Notes under the pieces: model-generated | The model's input: only the letters and a program-made list of their open reading frames with translations | What the model was told of the DNA's origin: nothing | Databases searched by the model: none | Shown: one piece after another, positions 7,341 to 15,809 of the stretch | Position numbering within the stretch: the stretch's first letter is position 1 | How the letters are laid out: every line of letters starts with the position of its first letter | Assembly (NCBI GenBank): GCA_016709315.1 | Contig: JADJMZ010000004.1 | Span: 186,001-250,000, forward strand | DNA length: 64,000 nucleotides | Direction: 5' to 3' | DNA from: Ignavibacteria bacterium | Lineage (GTDB): Bacteria; Bacteroidota; Ignavibacteria; Tepidaquicellales; Tepidaquicellaceae | Position numbers and translations under genes: made by a program

Positions 7341-8104
7341 TAATGCGTTTCCCCAAGATACGCTTCAATCACCTTCGGATCATTCTTGATCTCTTCCGGC
7401 TTGCCTTCGGCTATCTTTTTGCCGTAATCAAGAACTAAAATTCGTTCACATACTCCCATGACTACCTTCATATCATGCTCTATCAGAAGTATGGAAATAT
7501 TGAATTTATCTTTGACCATTTTTATCAGATTCATAAGTTCCACTTTCTCAGTTGGATTCATACCTGCTGCTGGTTCATCTAGTAAAAGAAGTTTTGGAGA
7601 AGTCGCAAGCGCTCTGACAATCTCGACCTTCCTTTGTTCGCCGTAAGGAAGTGACCTGGCAAATTCTTCACCGGCGTCAAGCAGACCGAAAATCTCCAGG
7701 AGTTCGTCAGTCCTTTTATCAATTTCTTTTTCTTCGGAAATATAACTATTAAACTGCAGTATGGATTTAAAATAACCTGTCCTGAGATTTTTTACAAATG
7801 AAACCCTGATATTGTCCCTTACGCTCATTCCCGAAAATAATCTTATATTCTGAAAAGTCCTGCTGATGCCGAGAGCAGCTACCTGATATGGTTTGAAAGG
7901 AATAACGCTTGTTCCGATAAAACTCACATCGCCTTCGGTAGGATTATAAACTCCTGTAATAATATTGAAGACAGTGGTCTTTCCGGCACCGTTTGGTCCG
8001 ATCATTCCTACGAGTTCATTTTCACCGACAAAAGCATTCAGCTTGTCGACGCAGGTCAGTCCGCCGAATCTCATTGTACAGTCTTTTATTTCAAGCAGAT
8101 TCAA
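7340..8104 (-). CDS. livG: Branched-chain amino acid ABC transporter ATP-binding protein LivG
   Basis: 254 aa. Walker A GPNGAGKTTVFN is near residue 36. The helical insertion (residues ~85-125: DNIRVSFVKNL and following) is longer than in LivF, as expected for LivG. The signature LPYGEQRKVEIVRAL is near 155 and Walker B LLLLDEPAAGM near 175, followed by ILLIEHDMKVVMGVCERI. It energises amino acid import together with LivF and LivM. It starts 9 bases after the livM stop; a heptamer array and S23 gene separate it from livF. Confidence 0.93.
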   Translation of the reverse strand: MNLLEIKDCTMRFGGLTCVDKLNAFVGENELVGMIGPNGAGKTTVFNIITGVYNPTEGDVSFIGTSVIPFKPYQVAALGISRTFQNIRLFSGMSVRDNIRVSFVKNLRTGYFKSILQFNSYISEEKEIDKRTDELLEIFGLLDAGEEFARSLPYGEQRKVEIVRALATSPKLLLLDEPAAGMNPTEKVELMNLIKMVKDKFNISILLIEHDMKVVMGVCERILVLDYGKKIAEGKPEEIKNDPKVIEAYLGETH

Positions 8105-8113
8105 AATAAATTC

Positions 8114-9133
8114 TTAAGTTTGTTTTCGAGGTTTAAGTTTAATTCCGAATAATCCCTGAGGTCTCAGAAGCATCATTATTATTAAAAGCAAAGCGTAAAT
8201 TATCATCCTGTATTCAGAAACTCCCCGCAGGAATTCCGGCAGTATTGTAAGCAATATAGCGGCGATAATAACTCCGATCATGCTTCCCATTCCGCCGAGT
8301 ATCACCATTACAACTATTTCAACTGATTTAAGGAAATTAAAATCTTCAGGATTCAGATACAGATTAAAGTGTCCGTATAAAGCACCGGCAATTCCTGCAA
8401 AGAAAGCTCCGCTGACAAAAGCTATAACTTTGAATTTAGTAGTGTTGACACCCATTGATTCGGCTGCGACTTCATCGTCCTTCACAGCAAGAAATCCTCT
8501 TCCGTAAGTAGAGCTCATTAAATTGCTTATAAAATAAATTATCACAGCTACAAATGTAAATGTCCAGAAAAAATTAGTGTACTTCGGAACGGAATAAAAG
8601 ATGAAGGGAACATTTGATAAATCAGCAGGTATCTGAGCTGCTTTTACTCCGTTCTCAAAAATATATGCGCCCCTGAAACCCTGTGATGCTCCGATAACTT
8701 CAAGACTCTGAATAATAACTCTTATTATTTCCGCAAAACCTAAAGTAGTAATTGCAAGATAATCACCCTTTAACCTTAGAGAAGGAACGCCGACAATAAT
8801 TCCTGCAATTGCGGCAGCAATACCGCCAAGCAACAGGACAATTACAAATGAGACAGATTCGCCGAAAACACCCGTTCCGAAAGTATTAATAAAAAACGGA
8901 GCGAAGTATGTAGTAACAGCAATTGAAAGATAACCGCCGATCGCCATGAATCCTGCGTGACCGAGAGAAAACTGACCTGTGTATCCGTTAATGAGGTTAA
9001 GACTTGAAGCGAGAATTATATTGATCCCGATGTATATGAGGATTGTATAAAAGTAAGGGTCTAAACTGTTTGTGAAAATATTAATTACGAAAATTAAGAC
9101 AAGAGAAGAAATGAATAGAATTTTATTCTTCAT
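8114..9133 (-). CDS. livM: Branched-chain amino acid ABC transporter permease LivM
   Basis: 339 aa, with about nine or ten hydrophobic segments. Family signatures are LASSLNLINGYTGQFSLGHAG near residue 41, PSLRLKGDYLAITTLGFAEI near 120-140, and AVKDDEVAAESMGVN with the EAA-like loop near 220, followed by VMVILGGMGSMIG near 275. It is the inner-membrane permease of a Liv/Urt-type importer and is first in the livM-livG-(S23)-livF order. No livH permease or periplasmic binding protein gene is in the window, so the full transporter must draw these from elsewhere or use LivM alone. Confidence 0.92.
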   Translation of the reverse strand: MKNKILFISSLVLIFVINIFTNSLDPYFYTILIYIGINIILASSLNLINGYTGQFSLGHAGFMAIGGYLSIAVTTYFAPFFINTFGTGVFGESVSFVIVLLLGGIAAAIAGIIVGVPSLRLKGDYLAITTLGFAEIIRVIIQSLEVIGASQGFRGAYIFENGVKAAQIPADLSNVPFIFYSVPKYTNFFWTFTFVAVIIYFISNLMSSTYGRGFLAVKDDEVAAESMGVNTTKFKVIAFVSGAFFAGIAGALYGHFNLYLNPEDFNFLKSVEIVVMVILGGMGSMIGVIIAAILLTILPEFLRGVSEYRMIIYALLLIIMMLLRPQGLFGIKLKPRKQT

Positions 9134-9238
9134 CGGAAACTAATTATGAATTCTATAAATCACTCAGGGATGTGAATAATGAAGTTGATTTGAAAATAAT
9201 CTTACAATTTAAAACATATTTTATCACAATTTTTTACT

Positions 9239-9274
9239 CCACACACTCCACACACTCCACACACTCCACACACT
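9239..9274. repeat. Tandem 9-mer CCACACACT, 4 copies
   Basis: CC pairs recur at 9239, 9248, 9257 and 9266, giving four tandem copies of a 9-base unit. They lie in the leader between tRNA-Val and livM. This period of 9 differs from the 7-base arrays nearby. Confidence 0.9.
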
Positions 9275-9299
9275 ATAGACTCTATACACTTAAAGAAAG

Positions 9300-9373
9300 T
9301 GGGCGATTAAGGACTCGAACCTCAAACCCCCTCGGTGTAAGCGAGGTGCTCTAGCCAATTGAGCTAATCGCCC
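9300..9373 (-). tRNA. tRNA-Val (anticodon UAC)
   Basis: The minus strand folds as a complete cloverleaf. The acceptor GGGCGAT pairs with ATCGCCC; the D-arm is AGCTC...GAGC; the anticodon stem CCTCG/CGAGG holds loop CTTACAC with anticodon TAC; the T-arm is TGAGG-TTCGAGT-CCTTA. The discriminator base is A. The 3' CCA is not encoded and must be added after transcription. Confidence 0.95.
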
Positions 9374-10012
9374 TGATTTTTTTTTCAGAGTTGTAAAAAT
9401 AAAGTTTTAAAATCAGAAATTCAAACCACTAAACAAGAATTTTTTAATTTTTAAAGAATAATCAAAAGAAATCATCGCTCTAATTTTATTGAAAATTTTG
9501 TTAACAAGAATTTTATTGAATAATACCTTTAACTCAATATGAATTTTACATAACAGGTCTTTTCTTAAAATCTTTCTGTTAAGAAAGTATTACCTGATTT
9601 TTCAAATTGGATAGTTAAATGTTATAAACCATATAAACATTAAGAGTATAATTTGAAATAAGCATTTAAAAGTAAATCAAATTTCTATTACCCAGCTAAT
9701 TATGCATCATTTGGATTACAACACATGCACAGTTATACACAGAATTCTTTGATATGAATTTGAATTTGCAGGTGTATTTTATAAGCAGGATAGTTATTGA
9801 TTAAAGGCATATTCATAAGATGATGACAGCAACCGAAGAAATCGTTTGCATTTTCTTTTATTATATTCAATCTTGAATTTTTAATCATAAAGTAATATCT
9901 TGATTATATTAAAAAATCGAATATTAAATCTAATAATAATATTCGAAAATCATATTTATATTTTTACAGATTTTTTATTTTTAATTCAAATTAAATATTT
10001 TATTAATCAAAA
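9374..10012. other. AT-rich intergenic region (639 bp)
   Basis: The region separates the divergently transcribed tRNA-Val and the large secreted-protein gene. It is strongly AT-rich, has stop codons in all frames, and shows no hairpin with a U-tract and no repeat of note. It must hold the promoters of both flanking units, but none can be assigned with confidence. Confidence 0.6.
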
Positions 10013-10027
10013 ATGAAAGGTAGTCAA

Positions 10028-11953
10028 ATGACTTCAAAAATTACTATGTTCTTAGTTGCGGGAGTTGTAGCATTAGGAATGTTTTTAGGATTTTCAAACA
10101 ATGATAATCCAAACGGATCCAGAACACCTGAGTTACTTGTAAAACAAATTAACCCGGATGGCAATATCAGCAATTCACCTTCCTCTACTGCTGCAATTAC
10201 TTTTGTGGATAGTTTAAATGGCGTAAATGACACAACCGATCTTAAAGCCAGAGGATACAAAGTATGGTACAGAGGCGGAGGACCTCAAGGTCTAACTGCT
10301 ACCTGGTTTCAGGGAAATACTGCAAACTGGCCGGCATTTAACGGTCCGGCTTCAGGATATGTTTCTGCAAATTATAATGTAGTAACAGGTACAAATAATA
10401 TTGACAGCTGGTTAGTTTCCCCAAGATTGAATATCAGTGCAGGAGACTCATTAATGTTCTGGGAAAGAACAGTAGCTGCAAATCCATTCCCGGATTCAAT
10501 GAGAATAATGTATTCGGCAGCAGGTGATTCTACACCTGAAGCAGGAAGCTGGGTAGAATTAGGAAGATTCAGAAACACAGAAACAGGCTCATGGGCACAA
10601 AGAAAATACAGACTTGCAACAGCAGGTGCAAACGCAAGATTTGCTTTAAGATACAATGTAGTAAGCGGAGGTCCAACAGGAGATAACAGTAACCTGATCG
10701 GAGTTGATATGATTACAGTATCAAGCGCAGGCGGTCCACCGCCTTCATGTAATTTCACCTGGTCAACACAGACATCAGGCACAACCCAGCAGATGTTTTC
10801 AGTATCAACAGTATCAGATCAGATCGGCTGGGCAGCAGGCGCAGCAGGTACAGTAAGAAAGACCACAAACGGCGGTACGACCTGGACAGACGGAAATCCT
10901 ACACCTGGCGTAATCAGCGGAGATATATATAACATATATGCATGGAGCGCAAACGATGCAATATGTACGACATCACCGGCAGCAACATTCATATACAAGA
11001 CCACAAACGGCGGAACGACCTGGGTACAGGTATACACACTTGCCGGCGGATTTATAGACGCATTACAGATGATATCCCCGACAGAAGGATACGGAGTTGG
11101 AGATCCTGTAGCAGGTAAATGGACAATAGTAAAGACAACAGACGGCGGAAGTACATGGGCAAGAATGGCTACAGAGCCGGCAGTAATCGGAACAGATGCC
11201 GGATGGAATAATTCATTACATATAGTAGGAACGCATATCTGGTTCGGAACAAACGGAACCAAGGTATATCATTCAACAGATCTTGGAGTTACCTGGACAT
11301 ACGGAGCAACGACCGGAACAGTAAACACATATGCAGTACATTATAATAACACAACGACAGGATTAGCAGGCGGCACAGCAATGGTATTATCAACAAACGG
11401 CGGAGCAAATTACTCAGCAGTAACGACACCGGGAACAGCAGGTAACCTGAACGGAATTGAAGGAGCAGGAACAGACTGGTGGGCAATAAGAAGCGATGCA
11501 AACATATACCGTTCGACCAACGGCGCAAGCTCATGGACAACGGCATATACAGCGGCAGGCGCAGTATTTCAGGATATAGATTTTAAAGTAGTAGGCGGAT
11601 GTCCGAAGGGCTGGGCAGCAGGAAATGCAGGAGTAATAGTAAAGATGGATGCACCGACAGGAATTTCAAACGTTAACAACGAAGTTCCGTCATCTTTTGA
11701 CCTGAAACAGAACTTCCCGAATCCTTTCAATCCGACAACGAACATAAACTTCTCATTACCGAAGTCAGGATTTGTAACACTGAAAGTATATGATATGATC
11801 GGAAAAGAAGTAGCGACACTTGTAAATGAAGTAAAGACAGCAGGAAACTACATAGTAGGATTCAATGCAGCTAACTTACCAAGCGGAGCTTACTTCTACA
11901 GATTAGAATCAAACAGCTTTGTTGATACTAAGAAAATGATGCTGATTAAGTAA
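10028..11953 (+). CDS. Secreted protein: cleaved-adhesin-like domain, YCF48-like propeller, type IX sorting domain
   Basis: About 641 aa from ATG 10028, preferred over the in-frame ATG at 10013 because AAAGG (10016-10020) sits 7 bases before it. The N-terminal hydrophobic stretch (ITMFLVAGVVALGMFLGF) is a signal peptide or anchor. Residues ~55-230 look like a jelly-roll choice-of-anchor/cleaved-adhesin domain (DSLNGVNDTTDL, DSWLVSPRLNISAGDSLMF). After a Pro-rich linker, ~240-550 hold repeated BNR/YCF48-type blades (KTTNGGTTW, KTTDGGSTWARM). The C-terminus FPNPFNPTTNINFSLP...SGAYFYRLES is a type A Por/T9SS sorting domain, so the protein should be exported to the surface. From 10739 onward it matches the gene at 35089-37191 exactly. 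Confidence 0.85.
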   Translation: MTSKITMFLVAGVVALGMFLGFSNNDNPNGSRTPELLVKQINPDGNISNSPSSTAAITFVDSLNGVNDTTDLKARGYKVWYRGGGPQGLTATWFQGNTANWPAFNGPASGYVSANYNVVTGTNNIDSWLVSPRLNISAGDSLMFWERTVAANPFPDSMRIMYSAAGDSTPEAGSWVELGRFRNTETGSWAQRKYRLATAGANARFALRYNVVSGGPTGDNSNLIGVDMITVSSAGGPPPSCNFTWSTQTSGTTQQMFSVSTVSDQIGWAAGAAGTVRKTTNGGTTWTDGNPTPGVISGDIYNIYAWSANDAICTTSPAATFIYKTTNGGTTWVQVYTLAGGFIDALQMISPTEGYGVGDPVAGKWTIVKTTDGGSTWARMATEPAVIGTDAGWNNSLHIVGTHIWFGTNGTKVYHSTDLGVTWTYGATTGTVNTYAVHYNNTTTGLAGGTAMVLSTNGGANYSAVTTPGTAGNLNGIEGAGTDWWAIRSDANIYRSTNGASSWTTAYTAAGAVFQDIDFKVVGGCPKGWAAGNAGVIVKMDAPTGISNVNNEVPSSFDLKQNFPNPFNPTTNINFSLPKSGFVTLKVYDMIGKEVATLVNEVKTAGNYIVGFNAANLPSGAYFYRLESNSFVDTKKMMLIK

Positions 11954-11973
11954 GATCAGTTTTAAATATTTTT
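10739..11973 (+). repeat. 1,235-bp inverted repeat, copy A (propeller and sorting-domain module)
   Basis: This stretch equals the reverse complement of 35069-36303 wherever compared; the proteins are identical over the whole length and the antisense frames agree as well. It begins at the Pro-Pro codons of the linker and ends 20 bases beyond the stop codon, just before the two terminators diverge. Its codon use is distinctive (ACA, GCA, GTA and GGA are favoured), giving a purine/A-rich coding strand. Confidence 0.95.
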
Positions 11974-11974
11974 T

Positions 11975-12011
11975 AAAAAACCCTTTGGTAGAAATTATCA
12001 AAGGGTTTTTT
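11975..12011 (+). terminator. Intrinsic terminator of the secreted-protein gene
   Basis: AAAAAACCCTTTG (11975-11987) pairs with CAAAGGGTTTTTT (11999-12011) around an 11-nt loop, with the T-run continuing to 12014. It starts just downstream of the shared repeat and so is not part of the duplication. Confidence 0.88.
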
Positions 12012-12073
12012 TTTGAATGTAAATCTTTTTTTAAAAATAGTATTTTGAATTTTATAAAATTAATATAATATAC

Positions 12074-13291
12074 ATGTCAAAATTATCCCTGCAAAAATTA
12101 ATTAATGACAATAAAATTAACGATAAGAACATACTTGTCAGAGTTGATTTTAATGTGCCTATTGATTCAAACGGAATTATAACGGATGACAAAAGAATAA
12201 TGGAATCACTTATTACCATTAATGCAATTTCTTCAAATGGAGGTAAGTGCATACTTATGAGTCATCTTGGAAGACCCAAAGGAGAAAAAAACCTTAAATA
12301 CTCTTTGTCTGTTGTGGCTGAATATTTATCAAATGTTTTGAATAAGCCGGTGCTGTTCTCTGATGATTGTATCGGAGAAGATAATAAAGAAGCAATAAAT
12401 AATATGAAGCCGGGAGATGTTATTTTACTTGAGAATTTAAGATTTTATAAAGAAGAAGAAATGAATGATCCGGAGTTTGCAAAAAAACTCGCAGCTTATG
12501 GCGATATTTTTGTTAATGATGCATTCGGTACCGCTCACAGAGCGCATGCTTCTACAGAAGGAGTAACTCATTTTATCAAAACCTGTGCTGCAGGATTTCT
12601 GATGGAAAAAGAATTAAAATATCTTACTGCTGCCGTTGCAGATCCGAAAAGACCTTTGTGTGCTATACTCGGGGGTTCCAAAATTTCAGGAAAGATTGAT
12701 GTTCTGGAAAATCTGCTGAACATAGCTGATACAATTCTTGTAGGAGGCGGTATGATGTTTACCTTTTATAAAGCATTAGGGTATAATATCGGAAAGTCAA
12801 TTCTTGAAGAAGATAAAGTTAGTCTTGCAAAGGATATTCTTGAAAAAGTAAAAACATCTAAGACTAAATTTGAACTTCCGGAAGATGTGCTGATGGCGGA
12901 TAAATTTGACAAAGACGCTCAGACTAAAGAAATGTTCGCTGACAGAATAACTCCGGACTTTAATGACTGGATAGGTGTTGATATTGGTCCTAAAACCATT
13001 CACAAATACAAGCAGGAAATACTGAAGTCAAATACTATCGTATGGAACGGACCTATGGGAGTATTTGAAATAGATATTTTTGCAACAGGTACAATTGAAA
13101 TAGCTAAATCTCTCGCTGAAGCAACTGCGAAAGGCGCAACTACTATAATTGGAGGCGGTGATTCTGCAAGCGCAGTGGCAAAAGCAGGTCTTGAAAATAA
13201 TGTATCCCATGTGTCTACCGGAGGCGGAGCATCACTTGAATTTCTCGAGGGAAAGAAACTTCCCGGAGTCGAAGCTTTAACGGATTTATAA
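12074..13291 (+). CDS. pgk: Phosphoglycerate kinase
   Basis: 405 aa. Transfers phosphate from 1,3-bisphosphoglycerate to ADP in glycolysis; cytoplasmic. Signature VRVDFNVP is near residue 22, LMSHLGRPKG near 60, the hinge and nucleotide-binding segments LGGSKISGKIDVLENLL near 200 and WNGPMGVFE near 325, and the phosphate-binding GGGDSASAVAKAG and STGGGASLEFLEGK close to the C-terminus. It is monocistronic, between two terminators, and shows no metabolic partner nearby. Confidence 0.96.
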   Translation: MSKLSLQKLINDNKINDKNILVRVDFNVPIDSNGIITDDKRIMESLITINAISSNGGKCILMSHLGRPKGEKNLKYSLSVVAEYLSNVLNKPVLFSDDCIGEDNKEAINNMKPGDVILLENLRFYKEEEMNDPEFAKKLAAYGDIFVNDAFGTAHRAHASTEGVTHFIKTCAAGFLMEKELKYLTAAVADPKRPLCAILGGSKISGKIDVLENLLNIADTILVGGGMMFTFYKALGYNIGKSILEEDKVSLAKDILEKVKTSKTKFELPEDVLMADKFDKDAQTKEMFADRITPDFNDWIGVDIGPKTIHKYKQEILKSNTIVWNGPMGVFEIDIFATGTIEIAKSLAEATAKGATTIIGGGDSASAVAKAGLENNVSHVSTGGGASLEFLEGKKLPGVEALTDL

Positions 13292-13306
13292 ATACGCCCC
13301 TATATT

Positions 13307-13345
13307 AAAAAAAACAGCTCTGAAATATCTGAGCTGTTTTTTTTT
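13307..13345. terminator. Bidirectional terminator between pgk and lpxC/fabZ
   Basis: A-tract plus CAGCTC (13307-13320) pairs with GAGCTG plus T-tract (13331-13345), loop about 10 nt. U-tracts are produced on both strands, so it serves the convergent pgk and lpxC/fabZ transcripts. Confidence 0.9.
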
Positions 13346-13364
13346 AAAACTATAACGTTAATAT

Positions 13365-14772
13365 TTATTTATCCACTACTGCAGCCATAAATTCTCCTTC
13401 GCACACAACTTCCCCTCCAATGAAATTTCTGTAAGCTTTTCCTACAATTTTGCATATTCCTCTTTTAAAGGACTGAAGATACATTTCAAATACAAGCTGA
13501 TCTCCCGGAGTTACAGTTTTTCTGAATTTCACTTTTTCTATAGATGCAAAGTAAGCCATTTTTGTTGAAGGGTCTTCCAATAAATTTAATACCAATATAA
13601 ATCCGCATTGCGCCATTGCTTCGACAATCAGGACACCTGGCATTATTCTTTTGATCGGGAAATGTCCGTTAAAAAAGGGTTCGTTGTATGTTACATTTTT
13701 TAAACCTACAATTCGCTTACCTTGCTCCAGCTCAATAATTCTGTCAATAAGTAAAAAAGGATATCTGTGCGGCATGATCTCCATAATAGCTTCAATGTCG
13801 AATATACAGTTCTCGGATTTCATTATCTGAAACTTCTTTTCTATTTTCTTCTGCAGATAAAGTTTCCGGAGCATTTTTGTAAATTCAACATTTGATTTGT
13901 GACCTGGTCTCGCAGCTAAAATCTGTCCTTTAACCGGAGCTCCGATCAAAGCCAGATCACCGATCAGATCAAGTAATTTATGTCTTGCAGGTTCATTTTT
14001 AAATCTCAGCTCTTTGTTGTTGAGAGTTACGCTTGAACCCAGTATTACGCTTTCACCAATTCCGATTCTGTTTTTTAAGTATCTCAAGCTCTTCCTTGTT
14101 CGCTTCTTTGTCAACAATAACAATTGCATTGTTCAAATCTCCTCCTTTAATCAGTCCCTGTTCAATAAGAAATTCGATCTCACTTAAAAAACAAAAAGTT
14201 CTGGACGGAGCAAACTCTTTCTCAAATTCCTTGTGAAGATTAAACAATCCCGTATGCTGAACGCCGAGTGCAGGATTATTATAATCCACCATTACGGAAA
14301 TTCTGAAATCATCTTTTAAAGGAAGCGCAACTATGTCAACATTGTTTACATCATCATGATAATGTACTGTATCTTCAATTATAAGATAATCTCTTTTTGC
14401 ATTCTGCTCCACTATCTCTGCCGCCTTCAATGTCTCTACATAATCCTTCGCGCTGCCGTCCATAATAGGCGGTTCGTTTGAGTCAAGCTCGACTACGATA
14501 TTGTCAATTTCACTTCCCATAATGCTTGCAAGGACATGCTCGACTGTATGAACTTCAGCGCCTTCCTTAGCTATTGTCGTACCTCTCGAAATATCTATCA
14601 CATGATCTATGTCTGCCGGTATTTCCGGTGATCCCGGAAGGTCTATTCTTTTAAAAATAATCCCGCTGTTTTCAGGAGCAGGCTTAAATGTCATGTTGGA
14701 TTTGTTTCCGGTATGAAGTCCTACGCCGGATAATGTAACAGGATTTTTTATAGTTCTTTGTTTTTCAAGCAT
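13365..14772 (-). CDS. lpxC/fabZ: Bifunctional LpxC/FabZ: UDP-3-O-acyl-GlcNAc deacetylase fused to 3-hydroxyacyl-ACP dehydratase, frameshifted
   Basis: Two overlapping minus-strand frames (14772-14053 and 14129-13365) together spell the LpxC-FabZ fusion known from Bacteroidota. LpxC commits lipid A synthesis by deacetylation. The Zn ligand in HTVEHVLAS (His79) is in the first frame; the other ligands, RHKLLDLIGD and PGHKSN, are in the second. FabZ follows with MPHRYPFLLIDR, FNGHFP and MPGVLIVEAMAQ. The frames join at six A (minus strand; T run 14071-14076): five or eight A would give LKNRIGIGES in one frame. As sequenced the first frame stops at 14053 after QNRNW. A free FabZ could still arise from an internal start (MKSENCIFDIEAI). 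Confidence 0.85.
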
Positions 14773-14786
14773 TGTAAAATTTGTTT

Positions 14787-15809
14787 TTATTTAGATAACT
14801 TATTTTCCAGTTCTTTTATTCTGTTCTCAAGCTTGATTAAATTTCTAATACTGATATCCGTCATCAGACTCTCTCTCTGAGGTCTTGCCCTGTAACCGAT
14901 ATAAACTCCAGGCTTGTCAATGGATTTTGAAACTCCAACTGATGCTCCTATAATTACATCATCACAAATATTTATATGTCCGACTAAACCGGATTGCCCA
15001 CCGATCATGCACCGTTTCCCGATTTTAGTTGAGCCGGCAATACCAACCTGCGCAGCAATTACAGTGTCTTCGCCTATTTCCACATTATGTGCTATCTGTA
15101 TCTGATTGTCTAACTTCACACCTTTCCTTATAATCGTTTCACCTATTGTTGCTCTGTCAATGCTGCAGTTAGATCCGATTTCCACATTGTCTTCAATAAC
15201 TACTATTCCTGTCTGAGGAATTTTTTTGAATTGTCCGCTTTCGCTTTTTACAAATCCGAATCCGTCAGAGCCAATTATTGTGCCCGAATGTATTATCACA
15301 TTATCTCCGATAATACATCCTTTGTAAATAGTCACATTGGAATTAATTATACAGTTGCTTCCGATTCTAACGTCATTGTAAATTGTACAATTCGGAAATA
15401 TTTTTGTATTAGTCCCTGAGATGAATTTCTTACCAACAGAAACAAAATGACCGATATATATTTTTTCCGGGATCTCTGCGTCTGGTTCAATGTGACAATA
15501 TTCGGAAATACCTGTATCTTCTGTATCATCATCAACTTCAAATAATTCAAGAAGCTTTAAAAAGGAAAGATAAGGATCTTCTACTCTCAGTATTGAAATG
15601 TCATCTCTGTTTTTTTTTATCAGGAAATCATCCGATACAATGACAGCGCTTGCTTTTGTAGCCGGAAAAAATTTTGCGTATAAAGGATTTGATATGAAAG
15701 TTATTTCACCCGTTACAGCGGATTCTATTTTGCCTACACCGGTAATTTCAATATTTTCTTCTCCTTCAAGCTCTCCGTTTAGCAATTCTGCAACTTCGCG
15801 AAGTTTCAT
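14787..15809 (-). CDS. lpxD: UDP-3-O-(3-hydroxyacyl)glucosamine N-acyltransferase
   Basis: 340 aa. Third enzyme of lipid A synthesis, adding the N-linked hydroxyacyl chain. The N-terminal uridine-binding domain (GVGKIESAVTGEITFISNP, residues ~25-45) is followed by left-handed beta-helix hexapeptide repeats (~100-310). The segment DNQIQIAHNVEIGEDTVIAA near 235 carries the catalytic His. A C-terminal helix (LIKLENRIKELENKL) closes the trimer. Its ATG overlaps the stop of the upstream OmpH gene by one base (TAATG), and it precedes lpxC/fabZ by 14 bases. lpxA, often next in this cluster, is absent; a terminator and pgk follow instead. Confidence 0.94.
   Translation of the reverse strand: MKLREVAELLNGELEGEENIEITGVGKIESAVTGEITFISNPLYAKFFPATKASAVIVSDDFLIKKNRDDISILRVEDPYLSFLKLLELFEVDDDTEDTGISEYCHIEPDAEIPEKIYIGHFVSVGKKFISGTNTKIFPNCTIYNDVRIGSNCIINSNVTIYKGCIIGDNVIIHSGTIIGSDGFGFVKSESGQFKKIPQTGIVVIEDNVEIGSNCSIDRATIGETIIRKGVKLDNQIQIAHNVEIGEDTVIAAQVGIAGSTKIGKRCMIGGQSGLVGHINICDDVIIGASVGVSKSIDKPGVYIGYRARPQRESLMTDISIRNLIKLENRIKELENKLSK

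Noticed and set aside
7180..7368. Open frame reading repeated GFGISDLEF-like peptide
   Set aside because: It is the heptamer array translated; no start signal, no family, and it overlaps the livG end.
9172..9354. Small open frame across the 9-mer array
   Set aside because: It crosses the tRNA-Val gene and the STH repeats come from the tandem array.
10819..11262. Antisense frames, mirrored at 35780-36223, as conserved genes
   Set aside because: They are identical only because the DNA duplicate is identical; no start signals and no family features.
14071..14076. Classical -1 programmed frameshift site in lpxC/fabZ
   Set aside because: The shift needed is +1 (or -2), and the zero-frame codons do not form an X XXY YYZ heptamer with proper phasing.
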